Assembly: GCA_002747745.1 (NCBI GenBank) | Contig: PDQG01000008.1 | Location: 1 to 64,000 of the forward strand | Direction: 5' to 3' | DNA from: a bacterium DOLZORAL124_38_8 | GTDB taxonomy: Bacteria; Patescibacteriota; Gracilibacteria; UBA4473 | Length of the DNA stretch: 64,000 nucleotides | Shown: piece after piece, positions 41,293 to 49,747 of the stretch | Layout: each line of letters starts with the position of its first letter | Numbering within the stretch: the first letter of the stretch is position 1 | Program-made: the position numbers and the translations under genes | The notes under the pieces: model-generated | Databases searched by the model: none | What the model saw: only the letters and a program-made list of their open reading frames with translations | Told to the model about the DNA's origin: nothing

Positions 41293-43038
41293 ATGATAGA
41301 AAGGACTTGTCGTCAATCGGGAGAAAAATTTGAAATCACGAAAACGGATTTAAAATTTTATGCGAAAATGGGGGTGATTACGGCGGAACAATTGGAAAAA
41401 TTAGCGAGTTTGCCAGTTGATGAGTCTGTAAGTGTACGCGAAGAAAAAATTCCGCAAGAATTATTGGTTGGTTTGCCGACTTTGTGTGAATCAGAGCGAC
41501 AGCGACGAAGAATGTGTTGGCGAAATGAACGAAAGTTGTATCAACGAAAATGTGATGGGACTGGGAAAACGATGGTATCTGTATATGATGATAAAACGAG
41601 TTTTCCTGTGTATTCACAAGATTATTGGTGGAGTGATAATTGGGATGCAACCGATTACGGAAAAGATTTTGATTTTTCAAAACCATTTTTCGAGCAGTTT
41701 CAGTCGTTGTTGCAAACAGTGCCGCAAATTGCTTTATGGAATAATGAGTCAGAAAATTCTGATTACAATAATTGTTGTTTCTTTAATAAAAATTGTTATT
41801 TGAACTTTAATACCGACCATTCTGAAGATTCGTGTTATAATTATATGCTTTGTGATGGAGTAGAAGTGTTTGATTCGGTGGGGGTGTTAAAATCGGAATT
41901 ATGTTATGAGTGTTTGGACTGTGAAAATGGATACGAACTTAAATATTCGCAAAATTGTAAAAATTGTTCGGATTCTTGGTTTTTGCAAAATTGTATAGGG
42001 TGTAGTAATTGTTTTGGATGTGTGAATTTACGGAATAAAGAATATTATTTTTTGAACGAAAAATGCACGCCAGAAGAATACGAAGCAAAATTGGATACGT
42101 TGAATTTAACGAAAAATTCTTCACTGAAAAATTTCCGAACCAGTTTCGTACAGTTTTGTCTTAAGTTTGGTCAAAAATATTCTATTCAAGAGCAGTCTGA
42201 AAATTGTACCGGAAACTATATTCGTCAGAGTAAAGATTGTGTGAATAGTTTTGATTTATTAGGAAAATGTGATTCGGTGAAAAATTTTGATTATGGTTTT
42301 AATTCAAATTTTGTGCACGAAGCGTTGGCGGTTGGAAATGCAAAATATGCGTATGAAGTGTCTTCGGGAGATAAAATATCAGATTCATGTTTTATCCAAG
42401 GGATAAAAGATGGTCCGCATATGTCGTATTATTCGATGAATTGTGTAAATAATTCTCAAAATTGTTTTGGCTGTGTGGGATTGAAAAAAAGACAATATTG
42501 CATTCTGAATAAACAATACACGCAGGAAGAATACGAAGCATTAGTATCCCAAATCATCGAACATATGAAAAAAACTGGTGAATGGGGGGAATTTTTTCCA
42601 GCGGAGTTGTCACCGTTTGCGTATAACGAAACAGTGGCTCAAGAATATTTTCCATTAACGAAAGAGGAAATTGTGAGACGAGGATATAAATGGAAAGAAG
42701 AAAAACATAACTTTCAATATACTGGACCAAAATATGAAATGCCCGATGACATTGCGGATGTGCCAGATGATATTGTAAATAAAGTCTTGGAATGTGAACG
42801 AAGTGGGAAATTTTATCGAATTCAACCGGCAGAATTGAGATTTTATCGAAAAATGAATTTGCCAATTCCACGTTTACATCCTGATGAACGGCATAAAGAT
42901 AGAGTAAATTTACGAAATCCACGGAAATTATGGCAACGGACTTGTGCCGATTGTGGGTGTAAAATCCAAACGACTTTTGCGCCCAACCGCCCAGAAAAAA
43001 TATTGTGTGAGGCGTGTTATTTAAAAGTGGTGGATTAA
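41293..43038 (+). CDS. Cys-rich repeat protein with terminal zinc-ribbon-like domains (CPR family), copy 1
   Basis: The 581-residue protein has three parts. The N-terminal domain (1-95) begins CRQSGEKFEI and ends WRNERKLYQRKCDGTGKTM. The centre (about 130-400) is a series of Asn/Cys-rich repeats such as NCKNCSDSW, NCIGCSNCFGCVNLRNKEYYFLN and NCVNNSQNCFGCVGLKKRQYCILN, with the look of a solenoid having stacked Cys ladders. The C-terminal domain (about 485-581) repeats the N-terminal plan with an intact Cys4 site (CADCGCKIQ...CEACYLK). So the two ends are a duplicated domain, the first with degraded zinc ligands. Relatives are frequent in CPR genomes, sometimes misnamed 'CaiB/BaiF family'; there is no similarity to CoA transferases here. 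Metal or Fe-S binding, or redox function, is inference. Confidence 0.75.
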   Translation: MIERTCRQSGEKFEITKTDLKFYAKMGVITAEQLEKLASLPVDESVSVREEKIPQELLVGLPTLCESERQRRRMCWRNERKLYQRKCDGTGKTMVSVYDDKTSFPVYSQDYWWSDNWDATDYGKDFDFSKPFFEQFQSLLQTVPQIALWNNESENSDYNNCCFFNKNCYLNFNTDHSEDSCYNYMLCDGVEVFDSVGVLKSELCYECLDCENGYELKYSQNCKNCSDSWFLQNCIGCSNCFGCVNLRNKEYYFLNEKCTPEEYEAKLDTLNLTKNSSLKNFRTSFVQFCLKFGQKYSIQEQSENCTGNYIRQSKDCVNSFDLLGKCDSVKNFDYGFNSNFVHEALAVGNAKYAYEVSSGDKISDSCFIQGIKDGPHMSYYSMNCVNNSQNCFGCVGLKKRQYCILNKQYTQEEYEALVSQIIEHMKKTGEWGEFFPAELSPFAYNETVAQEYFPLTKEEIVRRGYKWKEEKHNFQYTGPKYEMPDDIADVPDDIVNKVLECERSGKFYRIQPAELRFYRKMNLPIPRLHPDERHKDRVNLRNPRKLWQRTCADCGCKIQTTFAPNRPEKILCEACYLKVVD

Positions 43039-43101
43039 AAAATCATCCTTAAATTCTTTGTACCAACAGAGAGAGATTCTAAAAAAATTACTAAGCAAAA
43101 A

Positions 43102-44820
43102 ATGATAGAAAGAACTTGTCGTCAATCGGGAGAGAAATTTGAAATCACGAAAGCTGATTTAAAATTTTATGCGAAAATGGGCGTAATTACGGCGGAGCAA
43201 TTCGAAAAATTATCGAGTTTTCCAGTTGATGAGTCTGTAAGTATAAGCGAAGAAAAAATTCCGCAAGAATTATTGGTTGGTTTGCCGACTTTATGTCCAG
43301 CAGAGCGACAGCGACGACGATTGATGTTCTTTAATATTCATAATCTATACAAAAACAACACATTGATTTCACCGCACGCACCAGAATATAAATTGAATGT
43401 AATTTCGAAGAATGATTTTCTAAACGAAAAAGATTCTGGTTTGAATTATGGACGAAATTTTGATTTTTCTCGTCCGTTTTTTGAACAATTTAAAGAACTG
43501 CAAATAGTTTCACCTCGTTGGGATAGAATGTCGTTGAATGCGGAAAATAGTAATTGGACGACGAATTCTATTAGCTTGAAAAACTGTTATTTGGTGTATT
43601 CTTCCACGTATTTAGAGGATTGTTTGTATTGTGATCGGGTTGATAAATCGTCTGATGTGGTGGATTGTGAAGATGTTAAAAATTCAGAGTTGTGTTACGG
43701 GAGTCTTTTTTTGGAAAACTGTTTTGAAGTGTTATGGTCTAAAAAAATAAAGCAATCTACTCGTTCGGCATTTTTGCAAGATTGTCGAAATTGTTCTCAT
43801 TGTATTTGTTGTGTTGGATTGAAGAATAAGGAATATCAAATTTTTAATAAACCTGTTTCTCCTGAAGTGTTTGAAGAAACTTGGAATAAATTGTTGCGAA
43901 GTAGTGCTTTTCGGGCCGATTTATGGAAGAAATTCAAACAAGGGTGTGTGTTGATGCCACAAAAAAATTTAGAAATTGTATCTTCGGATAACTGCGTGGG
44001 AAACAATATTTTTAATTGTAAAAACGCTTGGTTTTCGTACGAAGTGAAGGATTGTGAGGATATTAAATTTGTACAAAATGCTTTGCGGTCAAAAGATACC
44101 ATGGATTGTACGAACGATGATGAAAGTGAATTGAGCTTTGAAAATGCTATTTCTTTTGATTTATATAATTCTAAGTTTAATTTTACGGTCGCTGAACGGT
44201 GTATAAATCTAGAATACTCAGAAACGTGTTTAAAATGCCAAGATTGTTTTGGCTGTGTTGGATTGATTAATAAGCAATATTGCATTTTCAACAGACAATA
44301 TGAACAAAAAGAATACTTTGAACTTCGTGCCAAAATCATCGAACATATGAAAAAAACGGGAGAATGGGGCGAATTTTTCCCAGCGGAGTTATCACCATTT
44401 GCGTACAACGAAACAGCGGCTCAGGTGTATTTCCCTCTGACGCAAGAAGAAGCTGAGAAAAGGGGATATAGGTGGCGAGATGACCAACAAAGTGTTCAGT
44501 ACACTGGACCCAAATATGAAATATCAGAAGATATTGCGGATGTGCCAGATGAGGTTGTAAATCAAGTTTTAGAGTGCGAACGAAGTGGGAAATTCTATCG
44601 TATTCAAAAACGAGAATTAGACTTTTACCGCAAAATGAATTTACCAATTCCACGTTTACATCCTGATGAACGCCATAAAGACCGAATGGCCTTGCGAAAT
44701 CCACGAAAATTGTGGCAACGAACCTGTGCCGATTGTGGATGTAAAATCCAAACGACCTTTGCCCCAGACCGCCCAGAAAAAATATTGTGCGAGGCGTGTT
44801 ATTTGAAAGTGGTAGATTAG
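43102..44820 (+). CDS. Cys-rich repeat protein with terminal zinc-ribbon-like domains (CPR family), copy 2
   Basis: The 572-residue paralog of the preceding gene, 63 bp downstream. The first 75 and last 170 residues are nearly the same as in copy 1 (C-terminal MNLPIPRLHPDERHKDR, CADCGCKIQ, CEACYLKVVD), while the middle differs strongly but keeps the NC/C-rich pattern (NCRNCSHCICCVGLKNKEYQIFN-like, CLKCQDCFGCVGLINKQYCIFN). In the N-terminal domain the Cys pair seen in copy 1 near CDGTGK is gone (LYKNNTLISPH). Conserved ends with a diverged centre suggest either gene conversion of the ends or fast change of the repeat part, as expected of a specificity region. Confidence 0.75.
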   Translation: MIERTCRQSGEKFEITKADLKFYAKMGVITAEQFEKLSSFPVDESVSISEEKIPQELLVGLPTLCPAERQRRRLMFFNIHNLYKNNTLISPHAPEYKLNVISKNDFLNEKDSGLNYGRNFDFSRPFFEQFKELQIVSPRWDRMSLNAENSNWTTNSISLKNCYLVYSSTYLEDCLYCDRVDKSSDVVDCEDVKNSELCYGSLFLENCFEVLWSKKIKQSTRSAFLQDCRNCSHCICCVGLKNKEYQIFNKPVSPEVFEETWNKLLRSSAFRADLWKKFKQGCVLMPQKNLEIVSSDNCVGNNIFNCKNAWFSYEVKDCEDIKFVQNALRSKDTMDCTNDDESELSFENAISFDLYNSKFNFTVAERCINLEYSETCLKCQDCFGCVGLINKQYCIFNRQYEQKEYFELRAKIIEHMKKTGEWGEFFPAELSPFAYNETAAQVYFPLTQEEAEKRGYRWRDDQQSVQYTGPKYEISEDIADVPDEVVNQVLECERSGKFYRIQKRELDFYRKMNLPIPRLHPDERHKDRMALRNPRKLWQRTCADCGCKIQTTFAPDRPEKILCEACYLKVVD

Positions 44821-44900
44821 AGGAAATTTTATAAAAATTTCTTCATTCCCAACTAGATTGGAAATCTTTTAGAAATGCTAAATAAATGATTCTTAGTTTT

Positions 44901-45036
44901 TCTCGGGGATGAGAGGAGAAAAAATTCTTAAAAAAGAGTTTTGAACTTTGTAAAAAATTTTGTACCATTAAGTCCCGAGAGGTGGAAACACTTTGTACTT
45001 CAATTTTTTGAATGGTCATGATTAGAAAGTCTCGGG
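44901..45036 (+). promoter_or_regulatory. pyrG promoter and alternative hairpin elements
   Basis: TTGAAC (44941-44946), 16-bp spacer and TACCAT (44963-44968) precede CCCGAGA (44974-44980), which lies where transcription should begin. CCCGAGA can pair with TCTCGGG at 45030-45036, inside the pyrG coding start; another TCTCGGG lies at 44901-44907, upstream of the promoter. Confidence 0.35.
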
Positions 45037-46697
45037 AAAAACGGCTAGAAACAAAAATCATCTTTGTAACAGGAGGAGTTTGTTCATCATTAGGAAAAGG
45101 TATTGTGGCGGCATCAACCGCAGCCATTTTGAAATCTGCTGGAAAAAAAGTTTCGATTATGAAACTTGATCCGTATTTGAATGTGGATCCAGGAACCATG
45201 AGTCCATTTCAACACGGAGAAGTGTTTGTGTTGGACGACGGAGGTGAAACAGATTTAGATTTGGGGCATTATGAACGATTTATTGATGTGCCGTTGAATA
45301 AATTTTGTAGTGTGACTACGGGGAAAGTATACCGAGAAGTGTTGAATGAAGAACGAGAAGGGAAGTATTTAGGCGGAACAATTCAAGTGGTGCCACATAT
45401 TACCGCTAAAATTATTGAAAAAATTGAATTGGCGGCTGAAAAATCGGGAGCGGAAATTTTGGTGTGTGAGATTGGGGGAACGGTTGGAGATATTGAAGGA
45501 GAACCGTTTATTGAAGTGGTTCGACAAATGAAATCAACCTACGGAAAACAAGTGTTAAGTATGCATTTAACGTTGTTGCCGTATTTGGCGGCGAGTGGAG
45601 AACTCAAAACCAAACCGACACAAATTTCAGTACGACAATTACGAGCGTTGGGGGTTTCGCCTGATTTAATTTTTGCTCGAGCCGATAAAAAAATTCCACA
45701 ATCATTGCTAAAAAAGATTGCGTATTTTTGTGATGTGAATGAAGAAGCGGTAATTCCCGCCGAAACCGTTAAATCTATTTATGAAGTACCGTTGCGTTTC
45801 CAAAAATATAATCTAGGAAAAATCTTAGCAGAAAAATTAGGCTATGATGATTTAGCGTTTGATTTAGACGAGTGGAAACAAGGTGTGGAAAAAATTAAAA
45901 ATTCCAAAGAAACGATTCAAATTGGTTTGGCCGGAAAATATAATGAATTAGATGATGCGTATTTATCGGTGATTGAAGCGATTAAATCGGCTGGGTTTTC
46001 GGTTGATAGAAAAGCAGAAATTGTTTGGATTGATACTGAAAAAATTGAACATGACGATGCCGATGAACTGGAAAAACTCCAAGCGGTAGCCGGGGTGGTT
46101 GTGCCTGGTGGGTTTGGAAATCGTGGAATTGAGGGAAAAATAAAAGTAGCGCAATTCTGTCGTGAAAACAATAAACCGTATTTAGGGTTGTGTTTAGGAA
46201 GCCAAATTATGGCGATTGAGTTTGCTCGAAACGTTTTAGGAATTGAAAAAGCCACCAGTGAAGAATTTGATGAAATCGAACGAGAATGTGGTTGTACTTG
46301 CGCCCCAGTTGAATACAAACATGGAAAAGAGTTCCATTTAGTGCATTTCATGGAAGAGCAACGAACCGTGCGGGCCAAGGGAGGAACCATGCGATTAGGG
46401 GCGTATCCATGTAAGATTGAGGCCGGAACTTTGGCAGAAAAATTGTACGGACAAGCTGAAATTTCAGAACGACACCGACACCGATACGAGTTTAATAATG
46501 CTTTCCGAGATCAACTTTCAGAAAAAGGGTTTGTGTTCTCTGGTACGTCACCAGACGGTGAATTAGTGGAAATTGTAGAAAATCCCGCTTGTGATTTTAT
46601 GATTGCCGCCCAATTTCACCCAGAACTTATCAGTCGACCGTTCAAACCACATCCATTATTTAAAGGGCTGCTAGAAGCCAGTATTAAACTTCAGTAA
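45012..46697 (+). CDS. pyrG: CTP synthase
   Basis: PyrG aminates UTP to CTP using glutamine and ATP. The 561-residue protein has the synthase domain (KIIFVTGGVCSSLGKGIVAAS, then LDPYLNVDPGTMSPFQHGEVFVLDDGGETDLDLGHYERF split by short variable positions) and a class I glutamine amidotransferase domain with the nucleophile in GLCLGSQIMAIEF and His-Glu in QFHPELISRPFKPHPLF. The start may be ATG 45012 or 45018; neither has a Shine-Dalgarno. A 10-15-residue basic N-terminal extension precedes the usual start. A terminator follows. Confidence 0.97.
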   Translation: MVMIRKSREKRLETKIIFVTGGVCSSLGKGIVAASTAAILKSAGKKVSIMKLDPYLNVDPGTMSPFQHGEVFVLDDGGETDLDLGHYERFIDVPLNKFCSVTTGKVYREVLNEEREGKYLGGTIQVVPHITAKIIEKIELAAEKSGAEILVCEIGGTVGDIEGEPFIEVVRQMKSTYGKQVLSMHLTLLPYLAASGELKTKPTQISVRQLRALGVSPDLIFARADKKIPQSLLKKIAYFCDVNEEAVIPAETVKSIYEVPLRFQKYNLGKILAEKLGYDDLAFDLDEWKQGVEKIKNSKETIQIGLAGKYNELDDAYLSVIEAIKSAGFSVDRKAEIVWIDTEKIEHDDADELEKLQAVAGVVVPGGFGNRGIEGKIKVAQFCRENNKPYLGLCLGSQIMAIEFARNVLGIEKATSEEFDEIERECGCTCAPVEYKHGKEFHLVHFMEEQRTVRAKGGTMRLGAYPCKIEAGTLAEKLYGQAEISERHRHRYEFNNAFRDQLSEKGFVFSGTSPDGELVEIVENPACDFMIAAQFHPELISRPFKPHPLFKGLLEASIKLQ

Positions 46698-46727
46698 ATA
46701 CCTTTTCCAATTAGAAGAAACGAATTC

Positions 46728-46752
46728 AAAAAACTCCGAGAGGAGTTTTTTT
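46728..46752 (+). terminator. Intrinsic terminator after pyrG
   Basis: AAAAAACTCC-GAGA-GGAGTTTTTTT, 30 bp after the pyrG stop. Confidence 0.8.
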
Positions 46753-46777
46753 ATAAACAATAGTTGTTTCTTTTTTA

Positions 46778-46806
46778 TTTGGAAAATTTGCGTTTGTTTT
46801 TAGACT
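46778..46806 (+). promoter_or_regulatory. Promoter of the 46814 gene, leaderless type
   Basis: TTTGGA (46778-46783), 17-bp spacer, TAGACT (46801-46806), then 7 nt to the ATG at 46814. Confidence 0.4.
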
Positions 46807-46813
46807 CCAAGAG

Positions 46814-47107
46814 ATGAAATTTGTAGAACGACCACGAAAACAACCCGACTTCCCACAATTCGAATCACAAAGTGGGTTAATGGGACTCCTCACTTTCTTT
46901 TTTTCAATTGTATTGTGGATAGGATTAATTGTGATTTTTTTGTTTACGCTTTATACAAATGCGTTTCGAAATAGTATTCAATCCATTTTGTTCTATTTTG
47001 GGCAAGAAACGTATTTGGTACCCTTTTGGGTGGCTGGATTATGTGTGTTTTTTGCTTTTCCGGTAACGTTAGTGGTGGTGTTGCTCGGGTATATTTTAAA
47101 AAAATAA
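46814..47107 (+). CDS. Small membrane protein, 97 aa
   Basis: The 97-residue protein has a basic, Pro-rich N-terminus (MKFVERPRKQPDFP) and two long hydrophobic helices (about 24-45 and 67-94). No family is recognised. It is preceded by its own promoter with the -10 ending 7 nt before the ATG. The next gene starts 66 bp downstream with its own promoter. Confidence 0.6.
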   Translation: MKFVERPRKQPDFPQFESQSGLMGLLTFFFSIVLWIGLIVIFLFTLYTNAFRNSIQSILFYFGQETYLVPFWVAGLCVFFAFPVTLVVVLLGYILKK

Positions 47108-47135
47108 TTTGACTTTTTATAAAAAATATTTCATA

Positions 47136-47163
47136 TTGTGTTTGAAAGTTATTTTCTTACACA
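47136..47163 (+). promoter_or_regulatory. Promoter of the 47174 gene, leaderless type
   Basis: TTGTGT (47136-47141), 16-bp spacer, TACACA (47158-47163), 10 nt before the ATG at 47174. It overlaps the GTG start used in the ORF track, so that start is unlikely. Confidence 0.4.
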
Positions 47164-47173
47164 TTATTTCATT

Positions 47174-48985
47174 ATGAGTGGTTTAGAAATCCCTTTGGCG
47201 GTTATTCAGGTAGTTAGTCCAGTGCCAGCAGAAGGAACAAATTTAGAAAAAAGTAATCAAGGAGCATTGGATATTCAACAAATAGCTGATACGATGCGTA
47301 ACAAAGCGTTGCAACCAGTAGATACAATTCCTAATGATACTACAAAATTTGAAAAGACGAATATTCTTCCATTTATGTATCCTCATAATCTGCACTTTGC
47401 TAAAAAAGATACAGAATTATTATCGGCTTTTTCGAACATGAGTCCAGAAGTTGGAGTGTCTTGTGATTTTTTGAATGGTCTTTTTAATCTTAAATTTACG
47501 GAGGATTATAAGAAATTTGAGCAATCATATGCACAGGCAGAAAAAGAATTTAAAGTGGTAGACCGAGAGTTGAAGTCTTTGGTTCAACAATTGAAAGGAG
47601 TTGTTGATATAAATTCCGATGAAGAAAAAATTAATTGGTTTCATAAAATAACTCAAGAATACAAAGCGTTGTTAAAGGTGCACCCTGAATTAAGGACGTA
47701 TGAAGAGAAATTTAATGATTTTAAAAAATATAAGTCTTATTTTGACTATATAAAGCAGGTTGAAGTATTATCCAAGCACTTAATAGATTCTGGATTGGTT
47801 GATAATGCTGATTCTAATATATTTTTGAATAAACGATCTCTAGAAGAATCTTCGGTAAAAAAACTGAAAGAAATTTTGGAGAAATTGAAGGGGAAATTTT
47901 TAAAGGCAGTTAAGGAGAATTTTTCTAATACAAAAGAGCTTCCTGGAGGAAATATTGTGGGAGAATCATTTGTGGGAGATATATTAAAACTGTTTGAAAA
48001 AGTAGAAACGATTGATTTGATTCAACAATCTGGTGAGAAATTAACTAATACGGCAGAGCAAGAAAATGTTCAGATGAAGTTAGATATTTTGTCTTTGTTT
48101 AAATACTTAAGAGAAAATTTTAACTTAGATGGAATCGGTCATCATTTTGCAACGGAAGGATTTGATAGCACAGAAGCGTTAAACAACGCTCAAGAATATG
48201 CTAAGGCTTATACACGTTTTGATGGACTAAAAAAATCAGAATATTTGACTACGGTTGAATTGGCTCCGTTATATGAGTTGTTGATTAAAATGGCTCATGT
48301 AGAACATATGCAACGAAAACAAGAAGTGTCTGAGGCTTTAGAGGAAGTAAAAGATTTATTTAAAAAAGGAAAAAAACAGAGAGATATTTCGGAATTGACA
48401 TGGAAACAGGTAATGAATCCACGTTTCCAACGCGTGTTAGCTATTCTAGAAAAATATAGACAGTACAATCTTGATCCAAATAATGATACGTCGGTATCAC
48501 TAGATAAATGGCCTGAAAAATATTTATCGCCTAAACAATTAACCACTATTAATCAATATGTAGATCGAGTGGGGCAAATGCGATCAATGAAGAATTTAGC
48601 AGCATTTATAAAACAGTTAAAGAGAACGAATATTTTTGATGGAGATGTTGAGGGAGCTTTAGAAACAGGGTTAAATATTACGGTAGAACAAAAAAATGAG
48701 TTTGTGCAGAAATTAATAAATGTGTTCTCTTGGTATGGATCTGAGGCGGAAGAACAATTCAAAGAAGATTTAAAAGAGAACCGGTTGGATGATGAATTTG
48801 ATTATTTAGCGAGTGTTTTTCAAAAATTATCTCTATTATTCCCACCTAAAAAAGCCAAAGAATTACTAAAATTTAGAGAAATAAAAGATGTGTTCAAATC
48901 GGGTGAAGAACCAGGAAAAACTACTATTACATGGGAAAATGCACAGGCATTTTATAATGAACGACACAATAAACAACATAAGTAG
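47174..48985 (+). CDS. Large helical protein of unknown function, 603 aa
   Basis: The start at ATG 47174 (MSGLEIPLAVIQVVSPVPAEG) is chosen because the promoter covers the track's GTG start. The protein is soluble and almost wholly helical, with Lys/Glu-rich stretches likely to form coiled coils (about 110-320) and a basic C-terminal end (FYNERHNKQHK). The first 20 residues are mildly hydrophobic but lack a clear signal peptide. In composition it recalls the large coiled-coil protein at 25205, without visible sequence identity. No function is inferred. Confidence 0.6.
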   Translation: MSGLEIPLAVIQVVSPVPAEGTNLEKSNQGALDIQQIADTMRNKALQPVDTIPNDTTKFEKTNILPFMYPHNLHFAKKDTELLSAFSNMSPEVGVSCDFLNGLFNLKFTEDYKKFEQSYAQAEKEFKVVDRELKSLVQQLKGVVDINSDEEKINWFHKITQEYKALLKVHPELRTYEEKFNDFKKYKSYFDYIKQVEVLSKHLIDSGLVDNADSNIFLNKRSLEESSVKKLKEILEKLKGKFLKAVKENFSNTKELPGGNIVGESFVGDILKLFEKVETIDLIQQSGEKLTNTAEQENVQMKLDILSLFKYLRENFNLDGIGHHFATEGFDSTEALNNAQEYAKAYTRFDGLKKSEYLTTVELAPLYELLIKMAHVEHMQRKQEVSEALEEVKDLFKKGKKQRDISELTWKQVMNPRFQRVLAILEKYRQYNLDPNNDTSVSLDKWPEKYLSPKQLTTINQYVDRVGQMRSMKNLAAFIKQLKRTNIFDGDVEGALETGLNITVEQKNEFVQKLINVFSWYGSEAEEQFKEDLKENRLDDEFDYLASVFQKLSLLFPPKKAKELLKFREIKDVFKSGEEPGKTTITWENAQAFYNERHNKQHK

Positions 48986-49039
48986 AAAGGGGAACAGTAA
49001 GCCTGAAGGGGAGGTAAAAAAAGAATCAAGTGACTTTGC

Positions 49040-49067
49040 TTGCTTCTTTTGGTTTTCTTTTTATGGT
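49040..49067 (+). promoter_or_regulatory. Promoter of the YcxB-like gene, leaderless type
   Basis: TTGCTT (49040-49045), 16-bp spacer, TATGGT (49062-49067), then 5 nt to a double ATGATG at 49073. Confidence 0.4.
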
Positions 49068-49072
49068 AAAAA

Positions 49073-49594
49073 ATGATGAAAATAGAGTATGAATTACGGC
49101 TGGATGATGTAGTGGCGTTGCAAAAACATTTGCTACGAAACTCAAAAAAACATACACAGTTAAAGTTTTTGACACAATTGCTCGTGCCATTTGCTTTGGC
49201 GGGTATCGTCGCTTACAAAATTATGAATCAGGCGACTTTAACGCAGTGGCAAATCTTTTTGTTTGGGGGCTTGGCTTTGCTTTGGATTGTGTTGCATCAA
49301 CTTTTTTTTGAAAAAATAGTGTTTGCAAAAGTGCAAAAAACGGTAGCAGCCCAAGCTCATGCGTTAGGATTAGGAAAAAATTCGGTTGAAATAACGGATG
49401 CTGGACTTAACTTTCAGCAAAATGAAGAACAATTGCTCTTGCCATGGAAACGGTTTGTTCGCCTTGATGAAACGGCTACGCATCTTTTTTTGGTGGTGGG
49501 AGAATTTGCTGGTATTACGGTAAGTAAAGAAACTGCTCAGACCAAAGATTTCTCAAAATTTGTGGCTGCGTTTCAAAAGCATTTGGAGGCATAG
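49073..49594 (+). CDS. YcxB-like domain membrane protein
   Basis: The 173-residue protein has an N-terminal YELRLDDVVALQKHLLRNS segment, two hydrophobic helices (about 30-49 and 56-78) and a C-terminal PH-like beta domain (VEITDAGLNFQQNEEQLLLPWKRFVRLDET split by conserved positions), the plan of the YcxB-like family. The role of the family is unknown. Start could be either codon of ATGATG. It lies before secA but a 150-bp gap separates them. Confidence 0.72.
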   Translation: MMKIEYELRLDDVVALQKHLLRNSKKHTQLKFLTQLLVPFALAGIVAYKIMNQATLTQWQIFLFGGLALLWIVLHQLFFEKIVFAKVQKTVAAQAHALGLGKNSVEITDAGLNFQQNEEQLLLPWKRFVRLDETATHLFLVVGEFAGITVSKETAQTKDFSKFVAAFQKHLEA

Positions 49595-49747
49595 ATTTTT
49601 GTGTTTGCGGGATGGCGGAGACGGTTTGGCATTTATCGATACAAAGTGTGGATTTTAACGCAAAGGTAAGAACGGAAAAAGTTGCATAAAAATCTTTTGT
49701 TATTTTGTATTCTTCCTACAATGGGCGTGATTTTTAGTAATACAAAC

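Noticed and set aside
41293-44820. CaiB/BaiF CoA-transferase annotation for the Cys-rich proteins
   Set aside because: No CoA-transferase fold or motif is visible; the Cys-rich repeats and zinc-ribbon-like ends do not fit that family.
44843-45199. Minus-strand 118-aa ORF over the pyrG start
   Set aside because: Most of it is the shadow of the strongly conserved pyrG N-terminus and it resembles no protein family.
49595-49690. tRNA-like sequence (GCGGGATGGCGGAGACGG) before secA
   Set aside because: It resembles a tRNA 5' half, but no matching acceptor 3' strand, anticodon stem or T arm follows.
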